A stretch of 33,899 nt of DNA from Candidatus Methanofilum arcanum (lineage in GTDB: Archaea > Halobacteriota > Methanomicrobia > Methanomicrobiales > Methanospirillaceae). The notes under the pieces are model-generated. The model was not told where the DNA came from, did no database searches, and was given only the letters and a program-made list of their open reading frames with translations. Positions 24,603-32,992 of the stretch are shown here, in pieces (position 1 is the first letter of the stretch; every line of letters starts with the position of its first letter). The stretch lies in assembly GCA_031285085.1 (NCBI GenBank), contig JAITWW010000007.1, positions 1 to 33,899 on the forward strand, in the 5' to 3' direction. The position numbers were made by a program, and so were the translations under genes.

Positions 24603-24965
24603 ATGGTTCGTATTGCAAGTAAACAGCCGCGAAAGCAGCGAAAAGCACGATACAATGCTCCACATCACCAACGCGGTTCATTAATGCATGCTTCGCTCGC
24701 AAAAAATCTTCGCGAGCAGTATCAAAAGCGCAGTACACGTGTTATCCATGGAGATACCGTGAAAGTTATGCGTGGATCATATGCTGGGCATGAGGGAGTC
24801 GTGAACATTGTTATGATGAAAAAACTCCAGATCGTTGTTGACGGAGTCATCGTCAAGAAAGCAGATGGTACAGAAGTTCCTCTCCCTGTCGATCCCTCAA
24901 ACGTAATGATTGTGAAATTAAATCTCGATGATGGATATCGAGAAAAGATATTAAAGCGTAAGTGA
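24603..24965 (+). CDS. rpl24: Ribosomal protein uL24
   Basis: A 120-aa archaeal uL24 (L26e type), an assembly initiator of the 50S subunit. It has an N-terminal basic stretch and a KOW motif at about residues 46-75 (GDTVKVMRGSYAGHEGVVNI). GTAGGTGAAC before the ATG provides the ribosome site. Confidence 0.95.
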   Translation: MVRIASKQPRKQRKARYNAPHHQRGSLMHASLAKNLREQYQKRSTRVIHGDTVKVMRGSYAGHEGVVNIVMMKKLQIVVDGVIVKKADGTEVPLPVDPSNVMIVKLNLDDGYREKILKRK

Positions 24966-24978
24966 GTGGTGATAGATA

Positions 24979-25704
24979 GTGTCAGAACATCTGAAACGAA
25001 TGGTTGCCCCAAAGTCATGGGGAATTTCAAGAAAAACCAATAAATTTATTACAAAACCATCTCCAGGCCCTCACAACTCCAATGCACTTCCAGCAGGCGT
25101 TTGGCTACGCGATCATATGTCATTTGCTCGCACAAAGAAAGAAGTAAAACAGATTCTTCGCCAGCGAGATATGATTGTAAATGGACGAGCTTGTCGACAT
25201 TTTGATATGGGTATTGGTATCTTTGACATCATTGCATTGCCAAAGATCAATAAGTACTACCGTATCGTTCGAGATCGCTCCGGCAGACACAAGACAATTG
25301 AGATAACAGAAACTGCATCTCAGTCACGCCTTGCAAAAATTACCAATAAAACTCTTCTCAAAGGTGGTAGAATGCAGTTAAACCTCCGTGACGGTTCCAA
25401 CCTCATTGGAGATAATACCTATAAAAGCCGTGATTCTATCGAAGTTTCCCTAAAAGAAGGAGAAGTAGGTAAAATTCTTGATCACTTCCCATTTGCAGTA
25501 GGAAATGTTGCAATGGTTGTTGATGGCCGCCACTCTGGTTCGGTTGGCAAGATCAAAGAGATCATCCCTGTCTTTGGTAGCGTTCCAAACCGGGTTATTC
25601 TCACAGATCTTGAGACTGAAAAGGAGTTTGAAACCATTGATCAGTATATTATCATGGTTGGCCGTGAGCAGCCAGCAGTTCTAGATTGGGGGATTGACGC
25701 ATGA
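24979..25704 (+). CDS. rps4e: Ribosomal protein eS4
   Basis: A 241-aa protein found only in archaea and eukaryotes. It has an S4-like RNA-binding region (MSFARTKKEVKQILRQRDMI), the central domain and a KOW-type segment (MVVDGRHSGSVGKIKEI). It starts with GTG at 24979, preceded by GGTGAT about 6 nt upstream. It overlaps uL5 by ATGA. Confidence 0.95.
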   Translation: MSEHLKRMVAPKSWGISRKTNKFITKPSPGPHNSNALPAGVWLRDHMSFARTKKEVKQILRQRDMIVNGRACRHFDMGIGIFDIIALPKINKYYRIVRDRSGRHKTIEITETASQSRLAKITNKTLLKGGRMQLNLRDGSNLIGDNTYKSRDSIEVSLKEGEVGKILDHFPFAVGNVAMVVDGRHSGSVGKIKEIIPVFGSVPNRVILTDLETEKEFETIDQYIIMVGREQPAVLDWGIDA

Positions 25705-26210
25705 GCAACCCAAATAGAGAACTTTCGCTAGATAAAGTTGTTGTGCATATGGGTGTTGGTGAAAGTGGTGAAAAACTGGTGAATGGTGAGAATATCATTC
25801 AGGAAATCACCAGCCTCACCCCGATCAGAAGTTTTGCAAAGCAAACGGTTCCAGGTTTTGGTATTCGAAAAGGAGCTCCAATTGGATGCAAAGTAACCCT
25901 GCGTAGCGACGCAGCAGAGCAGTTCTTAGAGACAACTCTTGCAATCGTTGATAAGCGTCTTTCACAAAGACAATTTGATAAGCATGGAAACTTTTCCTTT
26001 GGAATTGAAGAACACACTGATTTTCCAGGACAAAGCTACGATCCAAAAATCGGCATCTTTGGATTTGATGTCATTGTTGTGCTCAAACGAAATGGGTACC
26101 GTATTAGCCGCCGCAAAATTCAGCAGAAGAAACTGCCAAACAAGCAGCGTATTACTCCTGAGGATGCGATCTCGTTTATCACATCAAAGTATGGTGTGGA
26201 GGTAGTATGA
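25701..26210 (+). CDS. rpl5: Ribosomal protein uL5
   Basis: A 169-aa 5S rRNA-binding protein of the central protuberance. Conserved [29 protein letters not shown] and [20 protein letters not shown]. The stop TGA overlaps the uS14 start region (ATGATG). Confidence 0.96.
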   Translation: MSNPNRELSLDKVVVHMGVGESGEKLVNGENIIQEITSLTPIRSFAKQTVPGFGIRKGAPIGCKVTLRSDAAEQFLETTLAIVDKRLSQRQFDKHGNFSFGIEEHTDFPGQSYDPKIGIFGFDVIVVLKRNGYRISRRKIQQKKLPNKQRITPEDAISFITSKYGVEVV

Positions 26211-26365
26211 TGGCAAAGGTAAGAACAAAAAATTTTGGACGTGGTGCAAACGAGTGTCGTCTGTGCGGAAGAAAGCAGGGTCTTGTTCGCAGATACAATA
26301 TCTATTTCTGCAGGCAGTGCTTTCGTGAGTGGGCTCCAAAAATGGGATTTAAAAAACTGAATTAA
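26210..26365 (+). CDS. rps14: Ribosomal protein uS14, zinc-binding type
   Basis: A 51-aa protein, [20 protein letters not shown] onward, with a zinc ribbon formed by C16-x2-C19 and C34-x2-C37 (CRLC, CRQC), ending [10 protein letters not shown]. It binds the 3' major domain of 16S rRNA. The ATG at 26210 lies 6 nt after GGAGGT; an ATG directly before it (26207) would add one Met. It is a small gene easily missed by length cut-offs. Confidence 0.95.
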   Translation: MAKVRTKNFGRGANECRLCGRKQGLVRRYNIYFCRQCFREWAPKMGFKKLN

Positions 26366-26378
26366 GGAGGCTTAGCAG

Positions 26379-26771
26379 ATGGCAAGATTAAACACTGTTG
26401 CTGATGCGATGAGCACACTGAAAAATGCTGCAGATACTGGCAAGACGGTGTGCACGGTCCAGCCGGCAAGCAGGCTGATTGGTGAAATGCTGCGTATTAT
26501 GCAGGAGTCAAAATATATATACGATTATGAGTATATTGAAGACGGTCGTGGCGGGCGTTTCACTGTCAACCTTGCAGGGAAGATCAACAAGTGTGGTGTT
26601 ATCTCACCTCGATTCTCGGTGCAGAGCGGTGAGATGGAATACTGGGAAACCATGTACCTCCCTTCCAAAACAATGGGCATTTTGATTATTTCTACGTCAA
26701 AAGGTGTATTAAATCACAGACAAGCCCGTGAAAAGGGTGTTGGTGGAGAACTTCTTGGGTACGTGTACTAG
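26379..26771 (+). CDS. rps8: Ribosomal protein uS8
   Basis: A 130-aa 16S central-domain protein with [14 protein letters not shown] and the C-terminal signature [20 protein letters not shown] followed by [12 protein letters not shown] good ribosome site (TTAAGGAGGCTTAGCAG) lies upstream. Confidence 0.96.
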   Translation: MARLNTVADAMSTLKNAADTGKTVCTVQPASRLIGEMLRIMQESKYIYDYEYIEDGRGGRFTVNLAGKINKCGVISPRFSVQSGEMEYWETMYLPSKTMGILIISTSKGVLNHRQAREKGVGGELLGYVY

Positions 26772-26788
26772 GGCTACGGAGATACATT

Positions 26789-27313
26789 ATGTTTAGTGAA
26801 AGTAAGGTTACTATTCCCTCCGGCGTGGATGTTTCTCTTGAAAATTCCATTCTCACGGTGAAAGGACCAAAGGGAACACTTGAGCGCAATGTCTGGTATC
26901 CAGGTATTGATATCGTCATCGATGGCGAAATTGTCACGATTAAAACCGAATTAACTCGTAAGAAAGTTACTTCAATGGTTGGTACGCTTGCAGCACACCT
27001 GAAAAATATGTGCAAAGGCACCTCAGAAGGGTATACCTATACCATGAAGGTTGTGTACAGTCACTTTCCCATTCAGACAAAGGTCGTTGGCGATAAATTT
27101 GAGATTGTGAACTTCCTTGGAGAAAAACACCCCAGATACGCTCGAATTATCGATGATACAAAAGTTCAGATCAATAATGAGCAGGTGGTCATTACCGGAA
27201 TCAACAAAGATGTGGTTGGAGCAACTGCTGCAAATATCGAACGTGCAACAAAGGTTCGCAACCGTGATCCACGAGTGTTCCAGGACGGTATATATATCGT
27301 ACATAAGGAGTGA
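26789..27313 (+). CDS. rpl6: Ribosomal protein uL6
   Basis: A 174-aa two-lobed protein near the GTPase centre (L9e type). It has IPSGVDVSLENSILTVKGPK, TSMVGTLAAHLKNMCKGTSE and the archaeal C-terminal signature NRDPRVFQDGIYIVHKE. The stop overlaps the region of the eL32 ribosome site (AAGGAG). Confidence 0.96.
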   Translation: MFSESKVTIPSGVDVSLENSILTVKGPKGTLERNVWYPGIDIVIDGEIVTIKTELTRKKVTSMVGTLAAHLKNMCKGTSEGYTYTMKVVYSHFPIQTKVVGDKFEIVNFLGEKHPRYARIIDDTKVQINNEQVVITGINKDVVGATAANIERATKVRNRDPRVFQDGIYIVHKE

Positions 27314-27318
27314 GAGAG

Positions 27319-27762
27319 ATGGTGGAAGATAAAAAAAGACTCCTTCGTGTCAGAAAATCAAAAGATGCCCGTTTTAAGCGTGATGGGGTTGGCAAGAAGG
27401 CAAAGCTTGCTGATTCCTGGAGACGTCCTCGTGGACTTCATAATAAACAGCGAAGGCATAAAAAAGCGAAAGGTAGACATCCAGGTCCAGGGTATGGCAG
27501 TCCCATCGCAGTACGTGGCATGCACCCCTGCGGTTTGTTTGAGATCCGTGTGTTTAATGTTTTGGGTCTTGATGATGCAGATCCTACTGTTCATGCAATC
27601 CGTATTGCAGCAACAGTTGGGAATAAAAAACGTGAACAGATCCAGATTGAAGCTGAAAAGCGTGGTCTTCGCGTTCTAAACTATAAGGATGCATCTCGAA
27701 AGGAGCGCGAGCTAATAGAGGAGCCAGAAGATGAAACACCTGATGAGGAGGATGAGGAATGA
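27319..27762 (+). CDS. rpl32e: Ribosomal protein eL32, with acidic tail
   Basis: A 147-aa archaeal/eukaryotic 50S protein. SWRRPRGLHNKQRRHKKAKG and GYGSPIAVRGMHPCGLFEI identify it. ATG 27319, 8 nt after AAGGAG, is preferred to a GTG three codons earlier overlapping the uL6 stop. The last 16 residues are almost purely acidic (EEPEDETPDEEDEE), an extension beyond the conserved fold. It overlaps eL19 by ATGA. Confidence 0.95.
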   Translation: MVEDKKRLLRVRKSKDARFKRDGVGKKAKLADSWRRPRGLHNKQRRHKKAKGRHPGPGYGSPIAVRGMHPCGLFEIRVFNVLGLDDADPTVHAIRIAATVGNKKREQIQIEAEKRGLRVLNYKDASRKERELIEEPEDETPDEEDEE

Positions 27763-28205
27763 CACATCTGAAAGGTCAAAAGCGACTGGCAGCCTCAATC
27801 TTGAAGTGTGGTGTAAATCGTATCTGGATAGATGATGCACAGGTCAGTGATGTCGATAAAGCAATCTCTCGCGAAGAAATCCGTGAATTAATTGGGGAGG
27901 GAGCGATTGCTGCCCATCAGAAGAAGGGTGTTTCACGTGGAAGAGCTCGTGCTCGTATGGCACGGCGTGCCTATGGTCATTGTAAAGGACCAGGTCGCAG
28001 AAAGGGTTCTTCAGGTGCTCGAACGCCATCAAAAAGACGCTGGATCCAAAAAATTCGTGCACAGCGAAAACTCCTGCGCGAGCTGCGTGAAAGTGGTGAG
28101 ATCGATCGTACAACCTACCGTATATTCTATCGTAAAGCAGCTGGTGGTCAGTTCAGGACGGTAGCACATTTGAAAGCTCAGATTGATATCGGGAGGGAGA
28201 AGTAA
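27759..28205 (+). CDS. rpl19e: Ribosomal protein eL19
   Basis: A 148-aa, very basic, mostly helical protein. LKGQKRLAASILKCGVNRIW opens it, with RGRARARMARRAYGHCKGPG and the helix ending AAGGQFRTVAHLKAQI. It forms intersubunit contacts and lies near the tunnel exit. Coupled to eL32 (ATGA) and to uL18 (TAATG). Confidence 0.96.
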   Translation: MTHLKGQKRLAASILKCGVNRIWIDDAQVSDVDKAISREEIRELIGEGAIAAHQKKGVSRGRARARMARRAYGHCKGPGRRKGSSGARTPSKRRWIQKIRAQRKLLRELRESGEIDRTTYRIFYRKAAGGQFRTVAHLKAQIDIGREK

Positions 28206-28729
28206 TGGCAACCGGTCCACGGTATTTTGTACCGTTTAGACGACGAAAAGAAGGTCGTACAAACTATCATGCACGAACAAAACTTGTCGTGTCAACGTCA
28301 CCCCGCATGGTTGTGCGTAAGACAAATCGTCACGTCATCTGTCAATTGGTTCGAGCAGAACTCATTGGAGACAAGACCTTTGCCTCTGCTCACTCAAGTG
28401 AGCTTCGAAAATATGGGTACACCGGCTCACTTTCGAGCACACCTTCTGCATATTTGACTGGTATGCTTTTTGCAGTGAGATGCTTAAACAATGGAGAAGG
28501 CAATGCAATTTTAGATATTGGCCTTCACCGAGCCTGCCAAGGTGCTCGTGTTTTTGCAGCTCTTAAGGGAGCTGCTGAAATAGGTATGGATATCCCTCAT
28601 GGAGAGGAGATTCTTCCCTCTGATGAACGGTGTATGGGACAGCATATTGCAGATTATGACGATAAGATGTCAGATCTGCCAGAAAATGTAAAAGTAGTCA
28701 TTGATGCTATCCGCAAGGAGCTGAACTGA
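28205..28729 (+). CDS. rpl18: Ribosomal protein uL18
   Basis: A 174-aa archaeal uL18 (L5e type), a 5S rRNA-binding protein of the central protuberance. [20 protein letters not shown] and [20 protein letters not shown] are characteristic, and the C-terminal [17 protein letters not shown] is typical of archaea. Confidence 0.95.
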   Translation: MATGPRYFVPFRRRKEGRTNYHARTKLVVSTSPRMVVRKTNRHVICQLVRAELIGDKTFASAHSSELRKYGYTGSLSSTPSAYLTGMLFAVRCLNNGEGNAILDIGLHRACQGARVFAALKGAAEIGMDIPHGEEILPSDERCMGQHIADYDDKMSDLPENVKVVIDAIRKELN

Positions 28730-28731
28730 CA

Positions 28732-29349
28732 ATGGCATATGAAAAATCAGAATGGGTACCTCTGACAGGTCTTGGACGGCAGGTATTAGCCGGTGAGATC
28801 AAAAGCATAGATGAGGTGCTAGCCAGCAGGAAACCCATCAAGGAACCTGAGATCGTCGACGCATTTCTCCCAGACCTCATTGACGAGGTGCTCGACATCA
28901 ATATGGTACAGCGTATGACTGACTCTGGACGTCGTGTAAAGTTCAGAGCAGTTGTTGTTGTCGGTAATAAGGATGGATATATTGGATACGGGCAAGCAAA
29001 AGATTCACAAGTTGGAGATGCTATAAAAAAGGCAATTATCGATGCCAAGATGAATCTGATTAAGGTAAAGCGTGGCTGTGGTTCTTGGGAATGTGGATGT
29101 TCAAAACAGCACTCCATCCCCATGCTTGTTGAAGGTTCCGCTGGAAGTGTTCGAGTTACCTTAAAACCAGCTCCACAGGGTATCGGCCTGGTAACTGGTG
29201 ATATTGGAAAGAAAGTACTTGATCTTGCAGGTATCCGTGATGTCTGGGTTCATACCCGTGGTCAGACTCGAACGACCATTAACTATGCAAAAGCCATCTA
29301 CAATGCATTAAATGCAACGAATTTGGCACGGTTCGGAGGAGAAGAGTAA
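28732..29349 (+). CDS. rps5: Ribosomal protein uS5
   Basis: A 205-aa protein (S2e type) near the mRNA entry and decoding site. It has the double-stranded RNA-binding-like N-domain ([37 protein letters not shown]) and the cysteine-containing [10 protein letters not shown] segment seen in archaea and eukaryotes. One-base overlap with uL30. Confidence 0.96.
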   Translation: MAYEKSEWVPLTGLGRQVLAGEIKSIDEVLASRKPIKEPEIVDAFLPDLIDEVLDINMVQRMTDSGRRVKFRAVVVVGNKDGYIGYGQAKDSQVGDAIKKAIIDAKMNLIKVKRGCGSWECGCSKQHSIPMLVEGSAGSVRVTLKPAPQGIGLVTGDIGKKVLDLAGIRDVWVHTRGQTRTTINYAKAIYNALNATNLARFGGEE

Positions 29350-29810
29350 TGTTTGTGCTTGTTCAGATTCGCGGAACGGTAAATACCCGTGGCGATATTA
29401 AAGACACACTCAAGATGCTTCGACTTCACCACATTAATCACTGCGTGCTTATCCCTGATACTCCGGCATATATCGGTATGATTCGTAAGGTCAAGGATTA
29501 CATTGCATGGGGAGAGGTAGATGCAGAGGTACTTGCAGAACTCTTACGTAACCGTGGTCGCCTGACTGGAAATCTCCGCCTGACTGATGCATATATCAAG
29601 GAGAACTCTCAGTATACAGATATCAATGAGTTTGCTTTGTCACTTGCGAATGGAGAGGCTCGCCTGACTGATGTTCCAGGATTGAAGCCGGTGCTCCGAC
29701 TTCACCCACCCCGCAAAGGTCACAAGACAACAAAGCGTACCTATCAGCAGGGTGGTTCACTTGGGTATCACGGTGAAGCAATAAATGCACTATTATACAG
29801 AATGAGGTGA
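29349..29810 (+). CDS. rpl30: Ribosomal protein uL30
   Basis: A 153-aa archaeal long form (L7e type). [20 protein letters not shown] starts it and [19 protein letters not shown] ends the conserved part. Starts on the last base of the uS5 stop region (TAATG). Confidence 0.95.
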   Translation: MFVLVQIRGTVNTRGDIKDTLKMLRLHHINHCVLIPDTPAYIGMIRKVKDYIAWGEVDAEVLAELLRNRGRLTGNLRLTDAYIKENSQYTDINEFALSLANGEARLTDVPGLKPVLRLHPPRKGHKTTKRTYQQGGSLGYHGEAINALLYRMR

Positions 29811-29813
29811 GAT

Positions 29814-30239
29814 ATGCCAGTAAATAAGCGTTCTAAGTATCGCGGTTCTCGAACCTGTGGTGGTGGAACACATAAAAATCGCCGTGGGGCAGGAAACCGT
29901 GGTGGTCGTGGAAATAGCGGTGGATGTAAGCATCACTTTGTCCGAGTCTACCTTGAGAAAGGCTATGTGTATCGTAAGATGGGCTTTAGATCTTTGAAAT
30001 CTCCTGTTGATGAGGTGCTTGACGTGTCAGCACTTGATCAGATGGCAGGTTATCTTGTGAAGCTTGGTATTGCACAAGAGTCTGATGGTTTGATTGTCAT
30101 TAACGCCACTGATTTGGGCATTGAGAAGGTCCTTGGTGGCGGTAAAGTGACACAGAAATTACAGATTACTGCAAAAGCATTCTCAAATCAGGCGGTTGCA
30201 AAGATTGAGGCACAGGGCGGAGAGGCTATCATCGCCTAA
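29814..30239 (+). CDS. rpl15: Ribosomal protein uL15
   Basis: A 141-aa late-assembly 50S protein (L27a type) with the glycine/arginine-rich N-terminus [20 protein letters not shown] and the [20 protein letters not shown] signature. GTGAGAT precedes the ATG. It is the last ribosomal gene before secY. Confidence 0.96.
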   Translation: MPVNKRSKYRGSRTCGGGTHKNRRGAGNRGGRGNSGGCKHHFVRVYLEKGYVYRKMGFRSLKSPVDEVLDVSALDQMAGYLVKLGIAQESDGLIVINATDLGIEKVLGGGKVTQKLQITAKAFSNQAVAKIEAQGGEAIIA

Positions 30240-30265
30240 CTGCCTCTCTTTTTCAGGTGGGTATC

Positions 30266-31705
30266 ATGGGAGAATTATTAGATCGATGGGAGCCAATTCT
30301 GGCGAGGATGCCAGCTGTACGTGGTCCCGAAGGTCACATTCACTTTAAAAACAAGCTTGCATGGACCGCTGCAATTCTTGTTATTTATTTCATTTTAACA
30401 AACATCAATGTCTTTGGGCTTGATCCGTCATCTCAGGATATTTTTGAGTATTATCGTGCATTACTTGCAGGTGCAAGTGGTTCTATTATTCACCTCGGTA
30501 TCGGTCCGATTGTTACAGCCTCTATCGTATTACAGCTGTTAAAGGGTGCAGAACTGATTAAGATTGATACCAGTGATCCCCATGGTCAGATCCAGTACAT
30601 GGGTCTTCAGAAGGTCATGATCTTTGCTATGATCGTCATCGAGGCTATTCCCATGGTTCTTGGTGGTTTTCTTTTGCCTGATCCAGGCGTTGCCATGGCT
30701 ATCTTTGGCGGAAATACTGCGTTATTGTCCCTTTTGATCTTTATCCAAGTATGTATCGGTGGCCTTTTGATCGTATTTATGGATGAAGTAGTGACGAAAT
30801 GGGGTGTTGGATCTGGTGTTGGTCTTTTCATTATTGCTGGTATTTCACAGGCACTTGTGAATGGTTTCATTAACTGGGCACCAGTGAATGATATGTACCC
30901 TGTGGGTCTGATTCCGAGGTTTTTCGCTATTTTATTTGATGGGGCAAACTTCCTCCAGTATTATGGTTCTGAGCTGATTGCACTGATAACCACGATTACT
31001 ATCTTTCTTATCATTGTGTATTTTGAGTCTACCCGTGTTGAGATTCCTCTTGCACATACTCAAGTGCGTGGGGCTCGTGCTCGTTTCCCCGTGAAGCTGA
31101 TTTACGCAAGTGTCTTACCAATGATTTTGGTGCGTGTACTCCAGGCAAATGTTCAGATGGTAGGGTTGTTCCTCAACAATGTAGGTATCACGATCTTTGG
31201 TACATTTGATGGCTCAGCTCCTGTCAGTGGTTTGATGTGGTATCTTGCGCCGGTGAATACGCCTTCTGACTGGATGTGGTGGACCGCGAGTTATGTTAGT
31301 GGACATGTTCCCTGGCAGATTTTCCTTCGAATTGGTATTGATTGTTTTGTGATGATTGCTGGTGGTGCTCTGTTTGCGCTGTTTTGGGTAAAGACTGCGG
31401 GTCTTGACTCAGCGTCTGTTGCCCGTCAGATTCAACGTTCTGGGATGTCAATTCCAGGATATAGACGCAGTCCTCTTGTGCTTGAAAAGGTACTTGACAG
31501 ATATATTCCCCGTGTCACCGTGATTGGTGGTATCTTTGTTGGGTTAATGTCTGTGATTGCAAATCTCTTTGGTGTAGTTGGTGCGGTTTCTGGTACTGGA
31601 TTGCTTCTTACGGTCAGTATTACTTATCGATTGTATGAAGAAATTGCATCGCAACAGATTATGGAGATGTATCCGTTTATGCGCAGTTTCTTTGGAAAAG
31701 AGTAA
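30266..31705 (+). CDS. secY: Protein translocase subunit SecY
   Basis: A 479-aa channel subunit of the SecYEbeta translocon with about ten membrane helices (first at about residues 30-50). Conserved GPIVTASIVLQLLKGAEL, GVGSGVGLFIIAGISQ, YFESTRVEIPLAHTQVRG (cytoplasmic loop) and YEEIASQQIMEMYPFMRSF at the C-terminus. ATG 30266 follows AGGTGGG; an in-frame GTG at 30257 overlaps that ribosome site. It is co-transcribed with the ribosomal genes, as in most archaea and bacteria. Confidence 0.96.
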   Translation: MGELLDRWEPILARMPAVRGPEGHIHFKNKLAWTAAILVIYFILTNINVFGLDPSSQDIFEYYRALLAGASGSIIHLGIGPIVTASIVLQLLKGAELIKIDTSDPHGQIQYMGLQKVMIFAMIVIEAIPMVLGGFLLPDPGVAMAIFGGNTALLSLLIFIQVCIGGLLIVFMDEVVTKWGVGSGVGLFIIAGISQALVNGFINWAPVNDMYPVGLIPRFFAILFDGANFLQYYGSELIALITTITIFLIIVYFESTRVEIPLAHTQVRGARARFPVKLIYASVLPMILVRVLQANVQMVGLFLNNVGITIFGTFDGSAPVSGLMWYLAPVNTPSDWMWWTASYVSGHVPWQIFLRIGIDCFVMIAGGALFALFWVKTAGLDSASVARQIQRSGMSIPGYRRSPLVLEKVLDRYIPRVTVIGGIFVGLMSVIANLFGVVGAVSGTGLLLTVSITYRLYEEIASQQIMEMYPFMRSFFGKE

Positions 31706-31722
31706 ACCATTAATTGCAATTC

Positions 31723-31777
31723 GGAGTATACTATGTAGGGTTCCTACATAGGTTTCCATTTTCAAGACTCCACTTAT
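31723..31777 (+). promoter_or_regulatory. Perfect hairpin in the secY-adk gap
   Basis: CTATGTAGG (31731-31739) and CCTACATAG (31743-31751) pair perfectly around a 3-nt GTT loop. Flanking GGAGT (31723-31727) and ACTCC (about 31773-31777) can extend it as an outer stem. The gap of 88 nt is among the largest between genes of this operon. It may be a partial terminator, an RNase processing site, or a dimer-binding operator; a TATACTAT just before it could be an internal promoter for adk. Confidence 0.4.
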
Positions 31778-31793
31778 TTTTGGTGAGTTATAT

Positions 31794-32366
31794 ATGGCAG
31801 GCAAGAAAGTTATTATTACAGGTGTTCCTGGTGTTGGGAAGACGTCTGTGATTACTGATACGATTCAGAAGTTAGCAGATGATGGTGTACCGTATCAGAG
31901 TATCAATTTTGGAACATTCATGTTTGAGGTTGCCAAGGCGAAGGGTCTTGTGCAAGATCGTGATGAGATGCGAAAGCTTGGGAAGGATGAACAAAAGGCA
32001 TTGCAACGTGAGGCTTCCCAGCAGATTGCAAAGATTGATGGGAATGTCATTATTGATACCCATGCTTCAGTGAAGACTCCTTCTGGATTTTTGCCTGGGC
32101 TTCCTGAGTGGGTGCTTCGTGATCTGATGCCTGATGTTTTTGTTCTTGTAGAGGCTGATGATGATCAGATTCTGCGACGAAGGATGAGTGATGAATCACG
32201 TCTTCGTGATATCGAAGGTTCTCGGTCTATTCGGGAGCATCAGGAGTTTAATCGTGCAGCAGCGGCGTCATATGCGATGCTCACTGGGTGCACGGTGTTG
32301 TATATTGAGAACGCAGATTTTTTGTTGACTCTTTCTGTTGAGAGATTAGCAGCAGTGCTTCGGTGA
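31794..32366 (+). CDS. adkA: Archaeal adenylate kinase
   Basis: A 190-aa enzyme, 2 ADP = ATP + AMP, of the archaeal AdkA type. P-loop GVPGVGKTS near residues 9-17, the INFGTFMFEVAKAKG AMP-binding region, VIIDTHASVKTPSGFLPGLP, and RRRMSDESRLRD in the lid area. It has no zinc lid. The stop overlaps the next start (GTGA). Confidence 0.94.
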   Translation: MAGKKVIITGVPGVGKTSVITDTIQKLADDGVPYQSINFGTFMFEVAKAKGLVQDRDEMRKLGKDEQKALQREASQQIAKIDGNVIIDTHASVKTPSGFLPGLPEWVLRDLMPDVFVLVEADDDQILRRRMSDESRLRDIEGSRSIREHQEFNRAAAASYAMLTGCTVLYIENADFLLTLSVERLAAVLR

Positions 32367-32992
32367 TTGGTGTGGCTGGTTCTGAGCGTTCTTCTCCCTC
32401 TCTTGGGGCGGCAATGACTCCTATGTTGATTGCGATGGGACTTATGCTGATTGCATCAGTTGAAACGATTCGAGTTGGGATTGGTCAGACACTGGATCTT
32501 GTTTTAGGACCATTTGTTCTGTTTCTCGATGCTCCGTTTTATATTTTCATCATTGTCCTTTCTGCGTTTACTGGGTTGTATTCTTCAATTTTGCAAAAGT
32601 ACACGATTGATTATACTTTGATGAAAAGAATACAAGAGAAGACAAAGGGGTTTCAAAAGGAGTATCGAGAGGCAGCTCTTGCAAAAGATGAGAAGCAACT
32701 CAAAAAGCTTGAGGCAAGACGCGATGCGATGATGAAGGATCAGATGGAGATGACTCAGCAGCAGTTTAAGCCGATGGGATATATTATGGCAATTACGCTG
32801 CCGATTTTTTTCTGGTTGTATTATCATTTAACTCATTTTGATACCTTTATTACGTTTCCTTTTACTGGGACGGTACATCTGACGGATCCTATTCTTTTTG
32901 GTGTTGTTCCCGCATGGATTATCTGGTATATGCTTTGTTCTCTTGTGATGTCCCAGGTGATTCGAAAGGGTCTTGATATTGGAGGGTTGTAA
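32363..32992 (+). CDS. EMC3/TMCO1-family (DUF106) membrane protein, Oxa1 superfamily
   Basis: A 209-aa membrane protein with hydrophobic helices at about residues 18-40, 50-75, 135-155 and 178-200. A charged coiled coil sits at about residues 85-130 (KTKGFQKEYREAALAKDEKQ), rich in Met around MKDQMEMTQQQFKPMG. This layout matches archaeal DUF106 proteins, distant relatives of YidC/Oxa1/Get1 that insert membrane proteins. Its place behind secY agrees with this. The start is GTG 32363 overlapping the adk stop; an ATG at 32414 is an alternative. Its stop overlaps cmk (TAATG). Confidence 0.88.
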   Translation: MIGVAGSERSSPSLGAAMTPMLIAMGLMLIASVETIRVGIGQTLDLVLGPFVLFLDAPFYIFIIVLSAFTGLYSSILQKYTIDYTLMKRIQEKTKGFQKEYREAALAKDEKQLKKLEARRDAMMKDQMEMTQQQFKPMGYIMAITLPIFFWLYYHLTHFDTFITFPFTGTVHLTDPILFGVVPAWIIWYMLCSLVMSQVIRKGLDIGGL

